DNA from: Pseudacidovorax intermedius
GTDB lineage: Bacteria; Pseudomonadota; Gammaproteobacteria; Burkholderiales; Burkholderiaceae_C
Length of the DNA stretch: 64,000 nt
Direction: 5' to 3'
Assembly (NCBI RefSeq): GCF_003350475.1
Contig: NZ_QQAV01000005.1
Location: forward strand, 186,001-250,000
Shown piece by piece: positions 53,179 through 62,139 of this stretch. Under the pieces are notes generated by a model. That model saw only the letters and a list, made by a program, of their open reading frames with translations. It made no database searches and was not told the DNA's origin. Each line of letters begins with the position of its first letter. The stretch's first letter is position 1. Made by a program: the position numbers and the translations under genes.

Positions 53179-54096
53179 ATGCGCTACCAACGCATCGACC
53201 TCAACCTGCTGGCCGCGCTCGACGCGCTGCTGGCCGAGCGCAACGTGACCCGCGCCGCCGAGCGGCTGCACATGACGCAGTCGGCCATGAGCGGCGTGCT
53301 GGCGCGCCTGCGCGACTATTTCGGCGACGCCCTGCTCGTGCCCGTCGGGCGCACGCTGCAGCTCACGCCGCGGGCCGAGGCGCTGATCGCGCCGGTGCGC
53401 CAGATCATCCTGCAGGTGGATGCCACGCTGGGCGTGCAGCCCGAGTTCGACCCGGCCACGGCGCGGCGGCACTTCACCGTCATTGCTTCCGACTACGTGG
53501 TGCAGGTGCTGATGGCCGAGGCCCTGCGCCGCATCGCGCAGATGGCGCCGGGCCTCAGCTTCGACGTGCGGCCCACGCATGCCGCCATGGCGCAGGACCT
53601 GGACCAGGGCCGCGTGGACCTGCTGGTCACACCCGCGCACCTGACGCTGGCCGACCATCCGCAGGAGCTGCTGTTCGAGGACACCTACCACGTCGTCGCC
53701 TGTGCGCAGAACGACGCCTTGGCCGATGGCATCAGCGCCGCGCAATATGTGGAACTCGGTCATGTTGTCTATCAGGCCGACCTGGGCGCCAACCCGTGGT
53801 TCGAGCAGTGGTACGCCAACGAGCATGGTGGCAACCGTCGCGTCGAGGTGGTGGCTCACGGCTTCCTGCTGATGCCGCGCTTCATCGTGGGCACGAAGCG
53901 CATCGCTACCATCCAGACCCGGTTGGCCCAGCAGTTCGTGCAGGCCATGCCGCTGCGGCTGCTGTCGCCGCCCATGCCCACGCCGCGGCTGACCGAGGTG
54001 CTGCAGTGGCACCGCCTGCGCGACGATGACCCTGGCGTGCGCTGGGTGCGCGAGCAGATCGTCGCCGTCGCGCAGCAGATGCCGCCAGTGAGCTGA
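53179..54096 (+). CDS. LysR-family (NodD-like) transcriptional regulator
   Basis: The 305-residue protein starts MRYQRIDLNLLAALDALL. The HTH is NVTRAAERLHMTQSAMSGVLARL and is followed by LTPRAEALIAPVRQIILQVD. The effector domain (FTVIASDYVVQVLMAEALRRI, DLLVTP) is of the NodD/NahR type, whose members usually sense aromatic compounds. It diverges from the ten-gene minus-strand array ending at 44049, its most likely target. Confidence 0.93.
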   Translation: MRYQRIDLNLLAALDALLAERNVTRAAERLHMTQSAMSGVLARLRDYFGDALLVPVGRTLQLTPRAEALIAPVRQIILQVDATLGVQPEFDPATARRHFTVIASDYVVQVLMAEALRRIAQMAPGLSFDVRPTHAAMAQDLDQGRVDLLVTPAHLTLADHPQELLFEDTYHVVACAQNDALADGISAAQYVELGHVVYQADLGANPWFEQWYANEHGGNRRVEVVAHGFLLMPRFIVGTKRIATIQTRLAQQFVQAMPLRLLSPPMPTPRLTEVLQWHRLRDDDPGVRWVREQIVAVAQQMPPVS

Positions 54097-54227
54097 ACGC
54101 AGGCTGACCATCCGGGGGCGCGGCGGCCCCGCCGGCGCGGTAGATGACACGGGCTGGCCGTCTGGCCTACGCAGCGGGCGCGCCCGGGACGACGCGGCGA
54201 TGCGTGAGGCGGTCCGACGCTCATGCG

Positions 54228-56519
54228 ATGACCCGAAGCTCCACCGATCCCCAAGAACCCATGGCCGCCGGCGGCTGGCAGTCGCTGAAGGCCGTGGCCC
54301 GCTACACCCTGGAAGAAGGCAACGCCGCGCTGATCACGCGTGCCCTGCTCCAGCAGAACAAGACCGACGGCTTCGCCTGCGTGAGCTGTGCCTGGGCCAA
54401 GCCGGCCGAGCCCCGGGTGGCCGAGTTCTGCGAGAACGGCGCCAAGGCCACGGCCTGGGAGCTGACCTCGCGTCGCCTGTCGCCCGAGTTCTTCGACACC
54501 CATCCGGTGAGCGAGCTGCGCGGCTGGTCGGACCATGACCTGGAGGCGGGCGGCCGGCTCACCGCGCCGATGCGCTATGACCGCGCGACCGACCGCTATG
54601 TCGAGGTGACGTGGGACGAGGCCATTGCGGACATCGCGGCCCGGTTGCGGGCCCTTCGCGCCGAGGACCCGAAGTCCGCGGTCTTCTACGCCTCGGGCCG
54701 CGCCTCGCTGGAGACCAGCTATGCGTGGCAGCTCTTCGCCCGCGTCTACGGCAACAACAACTTGCCCGACAGTTCGAACATGTGCCACGAGAGCACCTCG
54801 GTGGCGTTGCCGGAGAGCATCGGCGTGCCCATCGGCACGGTGCACCTGGAGGACTTCGGCCAGGCCGACTGCCTGCTCTTCGTCGGTCAGAACCCGGGCG
54901 TGAACAGCCCGCGCATGCTGCACCTGATCAAGGAGGCGCGCGACCGGGGCGTGCCGATCATCAGCTTCAACCCGCTGCGTGAGTCCGGCCTGGTGCGCTT
55001 CGTCGACCCGCAGTCGCCGATGCAGATGCTCACGCCGGCGTCGACGACGGTGTCCACGCAGTACCTGCAGGTGAAGGTGGGTGGCGACCTGGCCGCCATG
55101 ACCGGCGTGGCGAAGGCCTTGCTCACCTCGGCCGTAGCTGGCGGCCAAGGCCTGGACCGCGAATTCATTGCGCAGCACACACACGGCTTCGACGCGTTCG
55201 CCGCGTGGGCGATGCAGCAGCCCTGGGAAGACATCGAGCGCGAGTCGGGGCTGGCGCGTGCCGCGCTGGAGCGCGTGGCCGCCGTATTGGGCGGCGCCAA
55301 GGCGGTGATCGCCGTCTACGGCATGGGCCTTACGCAACACCGCCTGGGCGTCAAGAACGTCCAGATGCTGTGCAACCTGCTGCTGATGGGCGGGCACATG
55401 GGCAGGCCGGGCGCTGGCATCTGCCCCGTCCGCGGCCATTCCAACGTGCAGGGCCAACGCACCGTGGGCATCACCGAAAAGCCGGAGCTCGCGCCGCTGG
55501 ACCAGTTGGCGGCGCAGTACGTCTTCAAGCCGCCGCGGGACAAGGGGTTGGACACGGTGGGGGCGTGCCAGGGTGTGCTGGACGGTAGCGTGCGCGCCAT
55601 GCTCAACCTGGGCGGCAACCTGCTGCGCTCGGTACCCGACAACACACGGCTGGAACCCGCATGGTCTCGGCTGGCGCTGACCGTGCATGTGGCGACCAAG
55701 CTCAACCACACCCACCTGGTACCCGGCGAGACGAGCTACCTGCTGCCCTGCATCGGCCGCATCGAAATCGACCGGCAGGCAGGTCGCGAACAGCGTGTGT
55801 CGATGGAAGACTCGACCGGCTTCATCCACGCCTCGCAGGGGGTGGCCGAGCCGGCCGACGAGCGCTTCCGATCGGAGCTGGCCATCGTCAGTGCGCTGGC
55901 CGAGGCCACGGTGGGCGATGCGGCGCAGGTGCCCTGGGCCGGGTGGCGCGAGGACTATGCCCGCGTGCGCGCCGCCATCGCCACGACCTATCCGAAGATC
56001 TTCCACGACTTCGAGACCCGTTTCGTGTTGCCCGGCGGCTTTCCCAAGCCCAACGCGGCGCGCGAGCGCGACTGGAAGACACCCACGGGCAAGGCCAACT
56101 TCATCGTGCCCGGCGCGCTGGTGGCCGACCCCGATGCACCGGGCCACCCGCCGCAGACGCTGCGCCTGATGACGATGCGCAGCGACGACCAGTTCAACAC
56201 CACCATCTACAGCCTGGACGACCGCTTCCGCGATGTGAGCGGCACGCGCAATGTGCTCTTCATGAACGAGGCCGACATCGCCCGCCACGGCCTGCAGGCC
56301 GGCCAGCGCATCGACGTGCGCACGGCCGCAGACGACGGCGTGGTGCGCGAGGTGCGCGGCCTGACCGTGCGCGCCTACGACATTCCCGAAGGCTGCGTGG
56401 CCGGCTACTACCCCGAATGCAACCCGCTGGTGCCGCTGTGGCACCACGCGGAAGGCAGCCATGTGCCGGCCTACAAGTCGGTGCCCATCCTCGTCCAACC
56501 CGAGAACGCCATCCCATGA
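54228..56519 (+). CDS. FdhF/YdeP-family molybdopterin oxidoreductase
   Basis: From ATG 54228 the protein has 763 residues. It is a DMSO-reductase-superfamily enzyme with the YdeP-type N-terminus (DGFACVSCAWAKP), where only a CxxC pair is left of the usual Fe-S binding set. Other motifs are SSNMCHESTSVALPESIG, LLFVGQNPGVNSPRML, MGGHMGRPGAGICPVRGHSNVQGQR (about residues 385-410) and the C-terminal molybdopterin domain (MRSDDQFNTTIYS). Substrates of the family are not settled; YdeP is linked to acid resistance in E. coli. No Tat signal is present, so it is cytoplasmic. Its stop overlaps the catalase-like start (ATGA). Confidence 0.88.
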   Translation: MTRSSTDPQEPMAAGGWQSLKAVARYTLEEGNAALITRALLQQNKTDGFACVSCAWAKPAEPRVAEFCENGAKATAWELTSRRLSPEFFDTHPVSELRGWSDHDLEAGGRLTAPMRYDRATDRYVEVTWDEAIADIAARLRALRAEDPKSAVFYASGRASLETSYAWQLFARVYGNNNLPDSSNMCHESTSVALPESIGVPIGTVHLEDFGQADCLLFVGQNPGVNSPRMLHLIKEARDRGVPIISFNPLRESGLVRFVDPQSPMQMLTPASTTVSTQYLQVKVGGDLAAMTGVAKALLTSAVAGGQGLDREFIAQHTHGFDAFAAWAMQQPWEDIERESGLARAALERVAAVLGGAKAVIAVYGMGLTQHRLGVKNVQMLCNLLLMGGHMGRPGAGICPVRGHSNVQGQRTVGITEKPELAPLDQLAAQYVFKPPRDKGLDTVGACQGVLDGSVRAMLNLGGNLLRSVPDNTRLEPAWSRLALTVHVATKLNHTHLVPGETSYLLPCIGRIEIDRQAGREQRVSMEDSTGFIHASQGVAEPADERFRSELAIVSALAEATVGDAAQVPWAGWREDYARVRAAIATTYPKIFHDFETRFVLPGGFPKPNAARERDWKTPTGKANFIVPGALVADPDAPGHPPQTLRLMTMRSDDQFNTTIYSLDDRFRDVSGTRNVLFMNEADIARHGLQAGQRIDVRTAADDGVVREVRGLTVRAYDIPEGCVAGYYPECNPLVPLWHHAEGSHVPAYKSVPILVQPENAIP

Positions 56520-57628
56520 CCCCACCCTCCCCCGCTGCCGTCGCGCCCCTGGCCTACCGGCCCGAGTTCGAGCACACCGAGGACGACGAGCTGCAGACCG
56601 CACGCGAGCTGGGCGAAACCATGATCGCGATCGCGCAAAAGGTGCATCGCGACGAAGGTCACGCCTACCGGAGCGTGCACGCCAAGTCGCACGGGCTTCT
56701 TCGTGCCGAGGTCGAGGTGCTGTCGGGCCTGCCGCCCGGGTACGCCCAGGGCCTGTTCGCCACGCCGGCGCACTATCCGGCCGTGATGCGCCTGTCCACG
56801 CCGCCGGGCGACCTGCTGAGCGACAAGGTGTCGACACCCCGCGGCGTGGCGCTGAAGCTGGTGGGCGTGCCGGGCGAGCGCATGGAAGGCTCCGAGGGGG
56901 AGGTGACGCAGGACTTCGTCATGGTCAACGGGCCCGTGTTCCGCACGCCCAATGCGAAGAAATTCCTGGGCAACCTCAAGCTGCTGGCCGCCACCACCGA
57001 CCGTGCGCCCAAGGCAAAGGAGCTGCTCTCGGCGGCCCTGCGCGGCGTGGAGAAGACACTGGAGGCCGTGGGTGCAGAAAGCGGCGCGCTCAAGTCCATG
57101 GGTGCGCATCCGCTCACGCACCTGCTCGGTGAGACTTTCTTCACCCAGGTGCCGATGCTGTACGGCACGTACATGGCCAAGCTGCGCCTGACGCCGGTGT
57201 CGCCGGAGCTGCGGGCGCTCAAGGACCAGGTGTTGGATATGGGCGACAGCCCCAACGCCATCCGCGATGCCGTTGTAGAGCACTTCCGGACGCAGGGCGG
57301 CACATGGGCGCTGCAGGTGCAGCTGTGCACCGACCTCGACCCGATGCCCATCGAGGACGCGACGGTCGAGTGGCCGGAGGACCGCAGTCCCTACGTGACG
57401 GTGGCCCGCGTGACGGCCGGGCCGCAGAACGCCTGGAGCGAAGCGCGGGTCAAGGCCATCGACGACGGCATGGCCTTCTCGCCCTGGCACGGCCTGGCGG
57501 CGCACCGGCCGCTGGGCTCCATCATGCGGGTGCGGCGCATTGCCTACGTGGCCGCCGCGGCATACCGCGAGACGGGCAACCGCACCTCCGTCGCGCAACC
57601 CACCACGCTGGACGGTCTGCCGGACTGA
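56516..57628 (+). CDS. Catalase-family (short, SrpA-like) protein
   Basis: The 370-residue protein belongs to the short catalase-related family. The distal haem His region is visible as YRSVHAKSHGLLRAEVEV, followed by VMRLSTPPGD and TPRGVALKLVGV. The C-terminal part AFSPWHGLAAHRPLGSIMRVR lacks the proximal Tyr motif of full catalases (RxFxYxDT), so true catalase activity is doubtful and a peroxidase or lipid-peroxide role is possible. It is coupled by ATGA to the molybdoenzyme gene. Confidence 0.85.
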   Translation: MTPPSPAAVAPLAYRPEFEHTEDDELQTARELGETMIAIAQKVHRDEGHAYRSVHAKSHGLLRAEVEVLSGLPPGYAQGLFATPAHYPAVMRLSTPPGDLLSDKVSTPRGVALKLVGVPGERMEGSEGEVTQDFVMVNGPVFRTPNAKKFLGNLKLLAATTDRAPKAKELLSAALRGVEKTLEAVGAESGALKSMGAHPLTHLLGETFFTQVPMLYGTYMAKLRLTPVSPELRALKDQVLDMGDSPNAIRDAVVEHFRTQGGTWALQVQLCTDLDPMPIEDATVEWPEDRSPYVTVARVTAGPQNAWSEARVKAIDDGMAFSPWHGLAAHRPLGSIMRVRRIAYVAAAAYRETGNRTSVAQPTTLDGLPD

Positions 57629-57754
57629 GGGCGAAGACTCGGCGCCGCGGGTAGCGGCGCGGTCACCGCATGCGCCGTGACGCTTCGGCCCAACCCGAAG
57701 CATCTGCCCGCACGCGGCGCCTACGCTCGGGGCACTTCATCAGTTCGAGTGCCC

Positions 57755-58114
57755 ATGACCCTCACCTGCTTCATCCGCTACGAGATCGACCCCCTCCAGA
57801 AGGAGGCCTTCCGCCTCTATGCCCAGGCCTGGGGCCGCATCATTCCCCGCTGCGGCGGCCACCTGCTGGGCTACTTCCTGCCGCACGAGGGCTCCAATGT
57901 CGAGGCCTGGGGCCTCGTCGCCTTCGACAGCTTGGCCGCCTACGAGGCCTACCGCGCCCGCCTGCGCGACGATGCCGAGGGCCGCGCCAACTTTGCCTAT
58001 GCCCAGCGCGAGCGCTTCATCCTGCGGGAGGAGCGGCGCTTCCTGGAGGTCGTGCCCGAGGCCTGGCTGCGGCCGGCCGAGCTGCCGCCGCCCGCCGCGG
58101 GAGCGGCGGCGTGA
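57755..58114 (+). CDS. NIPSNAP family dimeric alpha/beta-barrel protein
   Basis: From ATG 57755 ([19 protein letters not shown]) the product has 119 residues. The beta-alpha-beta pattern and the [23 protein letters not shown] segment mark the NIPSNAP domain, small stress- or catabolism-linked proteins of unclear activity. A longer in-frame start at 57677 adds residues with no family support. It overlaps the next gene as GTGA. Confidence 0.85.
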   Translation: MTLTCFIRYEIDPLQKEAFRLYAQAWGRIIPRCGGHLLGYFLPHEGSNVEAWGLVAFDSLAAYEAYRARLRDDAEGRANFAYAQRERFILREERRFLEVVPEAWLRPAELPPPAAGAAA

Positions 58115-58482
58115 TCGCCGTCCTCTTCGAGGTCGAGCCGCAGGACGGCCGCACGGACCAGTACCTGCAGATCGCCGCAGGGCTGGCGGGCGAGCTGCGC
58201 GGCATCGATGGCTTCATCGCCGTGGAGCGCTTCCAGAGCCTGTCCGTCCCCGGCAAGCTGTTGTCGCTGAGCTTCTGGCGAGACGAGGAAGCGGTGCGGC
58301 AGTGGCGCAACCGGCCTGCCCACCGCGGCGCGCAGCAAGTCGGGCGCGGCGGCCTGTTCCGCGGCTACCGGCTGCGCGTGGCCCAGGTGCTGCGGGATTA
58401 CGGACTCGACGAACGTGCCGAGGCGCCGGCGGACTCACGCGAGGCGCACCCCATGCACCATGCGCACGACGCCGCGCGCTGA
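58111..58482 (+). CDS. Antibiotic biosynthesis monooxygenase (ABM) domain protein
   Basis: The 123-residue protein begins at GTG 58111, overlapping the NIPSNAP stop. The ABM fold is visible in [53 protein letters not shown] (two strands and a helix) and the haem-oxygenase-like [12 protein letters not shown]. The C-terminal tail is His-rich (HPMHHAHD). ABM proteins form dimers and may be cofactor-free oxygenases; the pair with NIPSNAP suggests they act together. Confidence 0.83.
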   Translation: MIAVLFEVEPQDGRTDQYLQIAAGLAGELRGIDGFIAVERFQSLSVPGKLLSLSFWRDEEAVRQWRNRPAHRGAQQVGRGGLFRGYRLRVAQVLRDYGLDERAEAPADSREAHPMHHAHDAAR

Positions 58483-58494
58483 GAAGATCGCAGG

Positions 58495-59199
58495 ATGACC
58501 TCCCCCACCGACGAACCCCGCATCGCCCGGGTCGCGGCCCAGATCGCCGAGCCCGCCCGCGCCCGCATGCTGACCTACCTGATGGGCGGCGACCTGGCCA
58601 GCGCCGGCGAGCTGGCGCGCACGGCCGGCGTGGCGGCGTCCACTGCGAGCGGCCACCTGGCCCGGCTGGAGGCCGAAGGCCTGGTGACGGCCGAGGTGCG
58701 CGGCCGTCACCGTTACTTCCGGCTCGCGGGCGAGGACATCCTGCGCGTGCTGGAGGCGCTGGCGCTGGTGGCCGAGCGCGAAGGCCATGCGCGGGCCTGG
58801 TCCAGCCCGGCGCGGCTTCGTCTGCGCTGCGCGCGCAGCTGCTACGGTCATCTGGCCGGGCGCCTGGGCGTGCAGATGCTGGACGCGATGCTGCGGCAGG
58901 GCTGGCTGCGCAGCGTGCCCGGCGGCTACGGCCTGACCGCGGCGGGCGGTGAGGCGCTGGTGGCCCTGGGCGTGAGGCTGGACGGGCTGGAGGCGAAGCC
59001 GGCCGGCGCCGCCATCGCCAAGCCATGCCTGGACTGGTCGGAGCGCCGCGACCATCTGGCGGGCCCGCTGGCCACTGCGCTGCTGCGCCATTGCCTGGAT
59101 GCCGGCTGGCTGCGCCGACGCGACGGCGAGCGTTCGCTCGCGGTCACACCGCCCGGTCTGCAGGCCCTGGGTCGCTGGATGACGGTGCCCGAGACTTGA
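58495..59199 (+). CDS. ArsR-like winged-helix transcriptional regulator
   Basis: The 234-residue protein has an N-terminal ArsR-type winged helix (ARARMLTYLMGGDLASAGELARTAGVAASTASGHLARLEAEGLV, about residues 20-63) with wing VRGRHRYFRLAG. The C-terminal half (CYGHLAGRLGVQMLDAMLRQG) is of a type found in ArsR proteins encoded beside NIPSNAP/ABM-like genes. There is no ArsR metal-binding CxC motif. It lies 12 bases after the ABM gene, so all three are likely one operon under its control. Confidence 0.88.
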   Translation: MTSPTDEPRIARVAAQIAEPARARMLTYLMGGDLASAGELARTAGVAASTASGHLARLEAEGLVTAEVRGRHRYFRLAGEDILRVLEALALVAEREGHARAWSSPARLRLRCARSCYGHLAGRLGVQMLDAMLRQGWLRSVPGGYGLTAAGGEALVALGVRLDGLEAKPAGAAIAKPCLDWSERRDHLAGPLATALLRHCLDAGWLRRRDGERSLAVTPPGLQALGRWMTVPET

Positions 59200-59247
59200 G
59201 CGTGCGGCCGTCGGGGCGACGTGGCGCCGCAGCGTCGTGGCGGGCCG

Positions 59248-59724
59248 TCAGGCGATGTCCTGCGCCGGCACGGGCGCGCTCATGCCGACCGCCATGCGGT
59301 TCCAGGCGTTGATCTGGGCGATGGCCCAGCTGAGCTCGACGATCTCCTGCTCGCTGAAATGCGCGCGCAGGTGGTCGAAGACCTCGTCGTGGCCTGCGTG
59401 ACCATCGGGCAGGCGCGTCAGGGCTTCGGCCCAGGCCAGCGCGGCGCGCTCCCGTTCGGTGTAGAGGCGCGCGTCGCGCCAGGTGGCCAGGCTGTTGATT
59501 CGCTGCCAGAGCTCGCCCAGCTTGCGCAGGTCGCGCACATGCATGTCGAGGCAGAAGGCGCAGCCGTTGATCTGCGAGACGCGGGTCTTGACCAGCTCGA
59601 TGAGCACCGGTCCGAGGGAGGACTCGGCCAGCGTGGCGCCGGCGGCGATCATGGCCTGGTAGGGCCTGGGCGCGATGCGCATCCAGGAGAGTCGGGGTTG
59701 GGCGTGCAGGGTCATGGCGGTCAT
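59248..59724 (-). CDS. Carboxymuconolactone decarboxylase / AhpD-like protein, ECF41-linked
   Basis: The 158-residue all-helical protein has the AhpD-type redox motif GCAFCLDMHVRDLRKLGE (Cys-x-x-Cys with His three on) and ends with the WAIAQINAWNRMAVGM helix. It is likely a peroxide or thiol-disulphide enzyme rather than a true decarboxylase. Genes of this type are the usual neighbours of ECF41 sigma factors, as here. An ECF41-type promoter at 59753-59779 would give a leader of about 20 bases. A second ATG at 59715 is possible. Confidence 0.9.
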   Translation of the reverse strand: MTAMTLHAQPRLSWMRIAPRPYQAMIAAGATLAESSLGPVLIELVKTRVSQINGCAFCLDMHVRDLRKLGELWQRINSLATWRDARLYTERERAALAWAEALTRLPDGHAGHDEVFDHLRAHFSEQEIVELSWAIAQINAWNRMAVGMSAPVPAQDIA

Positions 59725-59748
59725 CTCGAAGAGGGTTGGAACACACCC

Positions 59749-60669
59749 TCAAGACGAGCGGGACCCGGCCCCTGTGACAGCGGCCAGTGGCCGGCCCAGT
59801 GCGGCGGCGATGCGGGCCAGTTTGTCGGGATTGCGCTGGGTATGGACGACCTGGATGTGCTGACCATCGGTCTGGAAGGTCTGGGCCGATTCGAGCGCCT
59901 CGTCAATGAAGCGCAGCACGCTCCATTGGCCGTTGAGCACCACCACCTCGTAACGCACGCGCGCGCCATGGCGCCGGTGCACGGCCCAGTAGAGCTGGGC
60001 GATGCGGCGCGACCCCACGAGCGGAACGCCGAAGCTCGGCACCTTGCCGCCGCCGTCGCTGACCAGTTGCGCATCTTCGGCCAGCAAGGCCTGCAGGTCG
60101 GCGAACTGACCGCTGGCAGCCGCGTCGGCGAAGCCGCGCAGCAGGCGCAACTGGTGCTCGGGCGGCACATGATGGCGGGGCCGTGCGTCCTGCAACTGGG
60201 TGCGGGCCCGGTGCACGATCTGCCGGCAGGCGGCCTCGCTCTTGCCCAGGGTGCGGGCGACCTCGTCGTAGCCCGCATCGAAGACCTCGCGCAGAAGGAA
60301 GGCCGCGCGGGCCTCCGGGGTCAGGCGTTCGAGCACCGCGAGGAAGGCGACCGACAGGTCGTCGGCCCGCTCCAGCAGGGCCTCGGGCGAGGGCGCCGCC
60401 CCGTCGGCCATCAGAGGCTCGGGCAGCCAGGTGCCGACATAGTGCTCGCGCTGGTGCTGGGCACTGCGCAGCCGGTCGATGGCCAGGCGCGTGGTGATGG
60501 TGACCAGCCAGGCCTCGGCGCTTGCGAGCGCGTCGTGCGGGCTGGACTGCCAGCGCAGCCAGGCGTCCTGGACCACGTCCTCCGCCTCGGCGGGCGAGCC
60601 GAGCATGCGGTAGGCGATGCCATGCAGCCGGGGCCGCAGGCGCAGGAACAGGTCGGTCGTGTCGCTCAT
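59749..60669 (-). CDS. ECF41-type RNA polymerase sigma factor with SnoaL-like C-terminal domain
   Basis: From ATG 60669 the protein has 306 residues. It has sigma2 (LHGIAYRMLGSPAEAEDVVQDAWLRW in residues 15-40) and sigma4 (LTPEARAAFLLREVFDAGYDEVA, then SEAACRQIVHRAR), followed by a roughly 110-residue NTF2/SnoaL-like domain (about 195-290). ECF41 factors have no separate anti-sigma; the C-terminal domain senses and switches the activity. The AhpD-like partner gene follows after 24 bases. An exact ECF41-type promoter lies just upstream, so it should be autoregulated. Confidence 0.92.
   Translation of the reverse strand: MSDTTDLFLRLRPRLHGIAYRMLGSPAEAEDVVQDAWLRWQSSPHDALASAEAWLVTITTRLAIDRLRSAQHQREHYVGTWLPEPLMADGAAPSPEALLERADDLSVAFLAVLERLTPEARAAFLLREVFDAGYDEVARTLGKSEAACRQIVHRARTQLQDARPRHHVPPEHQLRLLRGFADAAASGQFADLQALLAEDAQLVSDGGGKVPSFGVPLVGSRRIAQLYWAVHRRHGARVRYEVVVLNGQWSVLRFIDEALESAQTFQTDGQHIQVVHTQRNPDKLARIAAALGRPLAAVTGAGSRSS
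59753..59779 (-). promoter_or_regulatory. ECF41-type promoter of the AhpD-like gene
   Basis: On the minus strand TGTCACA (59779-59773) is followed after exactly 16 bases by CGTC (59756-59753), the published ECF41 -35/-10 pattern. It lies within the last codons of the sigma factor gene and about 30 bases before the AhpD-like ATG, so that gene can be transcribed on its own. Confidence 0.75.
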
Positions 60670-60677
60670 GTCCGGCA

Positions 60678-60704
60678 GACGGATGGGCCGGGCCGTTTGT
60701 GACA
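60678..60704 (-). promoter_or_regulatory. ECF41-type promoter of the sigma factor gene
   Basis: TGTCACA (60704-60698) and CGTC (60681-60678) on the minus strand are again separated by exactly 16 bases, immediately upstream of the sigma factor ATG at 60669. The CGTC box ends 8 bases from the start, so the mRNA would be leaderless or nearly so. Confidence 0.75.
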
Positions 60705-60737
60705 GGTCGTGGCGAGGGCGCTGCCGAAAGGATGCGC

Positions 60738-62039
60738 TCAGCGGCGGGGAAGCACGTCGCGATGGGTGCGGATCGCGTCCTCGAAGGCGGCGGCCAGCGT
60801 GTCGCACTCGGCGTCGCCGAAGGGCAGCGAGAGCGCGATCATCCCGCGGCGGGCCATGAAGATGCCGCGTTCGAGCAGGGCGAAGAAGACCAGGTCCTTG
60901 GCGCGGCCGTCCGTGCCGGCCAGGTCGGCCGGCGAGCGTACCGGCCGGGCCGTGGCATGCAGCGTCATGAGGGAGCCGAGACCGGTGAACTGCATGTCGA
61001 CGGCCTGGTCCGCCAGCGTGGCGTTCAGGCGCTCGCGCAGCGCATCACCGCGGCGGTTGAGCGCATCGAGCGCCTCGGCCGTGAGTACCTGCGTCAGCCC
61101 GGCCAGGCCGGCTGCCATGGTCAGCACGTTGTTGTTGAAGGTGCCGGCATGGGCCAGGGCATCGGGCCGGCGCGGGTCGAAGCGGGCCATGACTTCGGCG
61201 CGTCCACCGAAGACGCCGAAGGACAGGCCGCCACCCAGGTACTTGCCGGCCGTGGTCAGGTCGGGGGCGATGTCCAGCAGCGCCTGGCGTCCGCCGAAGG
61301 ACAGGCGCGAGGTCATGACCTCGTCGAAGATGAGTTGCACGCCGTGCTCGGTCGCCAGCGCGCGCAGGCCGGCCAGAAAGGCGGGGTCACCCGGGATCGT
61401 GCCGCCGGCGCCCAGCATCGGCTCGACCAGGATGGCGGCCACGTCGGGGCCATGGTCGGCCAGCAGGGCTTGCACGCTACCCAGGTCGTTGTACCGCGCG
61501 AAGACGAAGTCGTGCGGCACGTTCATGGGCGAGGGGCCGCCGCCGAAGGTGAGGACGCCGCCGTGGTACGCACCCTCGAACACCACGACCTTGCCGCGGC
61601 CGGTGTGGGCCTTGGCAACTGCCAGTGCCAGCAGGTTGGCCTCGGTGCCCGAGTTGGCGAATCGCAGCAGCGCCATGCCGGGAAAGCGGCGCTGGATCTC
61701 GCGGGCCAGCGCCGCCTCGCGCGCCGTGTGGGACGACAGGTTCAGGCCCGCCGAGAGCGCATCGGCGATGGCCGCGCGGATGTGCGCGTTGGAGTGGCCA
61801 TAGAGGGCAGCGGTGAACTCCCCAAGGGCGTCGAGGTAGGCATGGCCGTCCTCGTCCCACAGGCGGCAGCCCTCGCCCCTGCTCATCGCGAGGGGGAAAG
61901 GTGGGTGAAAGAGCACGCTTCGGGTGTTGCCACCGGGCATCGCCGTGGCTGCTTCGTCGAGCAGGCGCGCGCTGGTTGGATTGCGCGCCGCATAACGCGC
62001 AAGGGTGGCTTCGAGGGCGTGGGAAAGGGCGTCGTTCAT
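60738..62039 (-). CDS. Class III pyridoxal-phosphate aminotransferase (glutamate-1-semialdehyde aminomutase-like)
   Basis: The 433-residue protein from ATG 62039 has PLP-binding motifs FANSGTEANLLALAVAKA, FEGAYHGG, LIFDEVMTSRLSFGG and the Schiff-base lysine in DLTTAGKYLGGGLSFG. It resembles HemL and related aminotransferases, but the context (no hem genes) and the N-terminus (ARNPTSARLLDEAATAMPGGNTRSV) fit an amino-acid or amine transaminase rather than haem synthesis. The substrate is not known. Confidence 0.88.
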   Translation of the reverse strand: MNDALSHALEATLARYAARNPTSARLLDEAATAMPGGNTRSVLFHPPFPLAMSRGEGCRLWDEDGHAYLDALGEFTAALYGHSNAHIRAAIADALSAGLNLSSHTAREAALAREIQRRFPGMALLRFANSGTEANLLALAVAKAHTGRGKVVVFEGAYHGGVLTFGGGPSPMNVPHDFVFARYNDLGSVQALLADHGPDVAAILVEPMLGAGGTIPGDPAFLAGLRALATEHGVQLIFDEVMTSRLSFGGRQALLDIAPDLTTAGKYLGGGLSFGVFGGRAEVMARFDPRRPDALAHAGTFNNNVLTMAAGLAGLTQVLTAEALDALNRRGDALRERLNATLADQAVDMQFTGLGSLMTLHATARPVRSPADLAGTDGRAKDLVFFALLERGIFMARRGMIALSLPFGDAECDTLAAAFEDAIRTHRDVLPRR

Positions 62040-62139
62040 GGCAGGCACGGAGGGGTGATGCGGCAAGCCGGCCATCTTAGGCCGCAAGAGCCGCCTGCTC
62101 GCAAAGTCGACGGCCCACGTGGCGGGGTCGGGTGGCGCC

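Noticed and set aside
56516-57628. Assignment as a true catalase (KatA-type)
   Set aside because: The protein is far shorter than catalase and lacks the RxFxYxDT proximal haem motif.
60738-62039. Assignment of the aminotransferase as HemL
   Set aside because: No haem-synthesis neighbours, and the N-terminus differs from HemL; only the class III family is supported.
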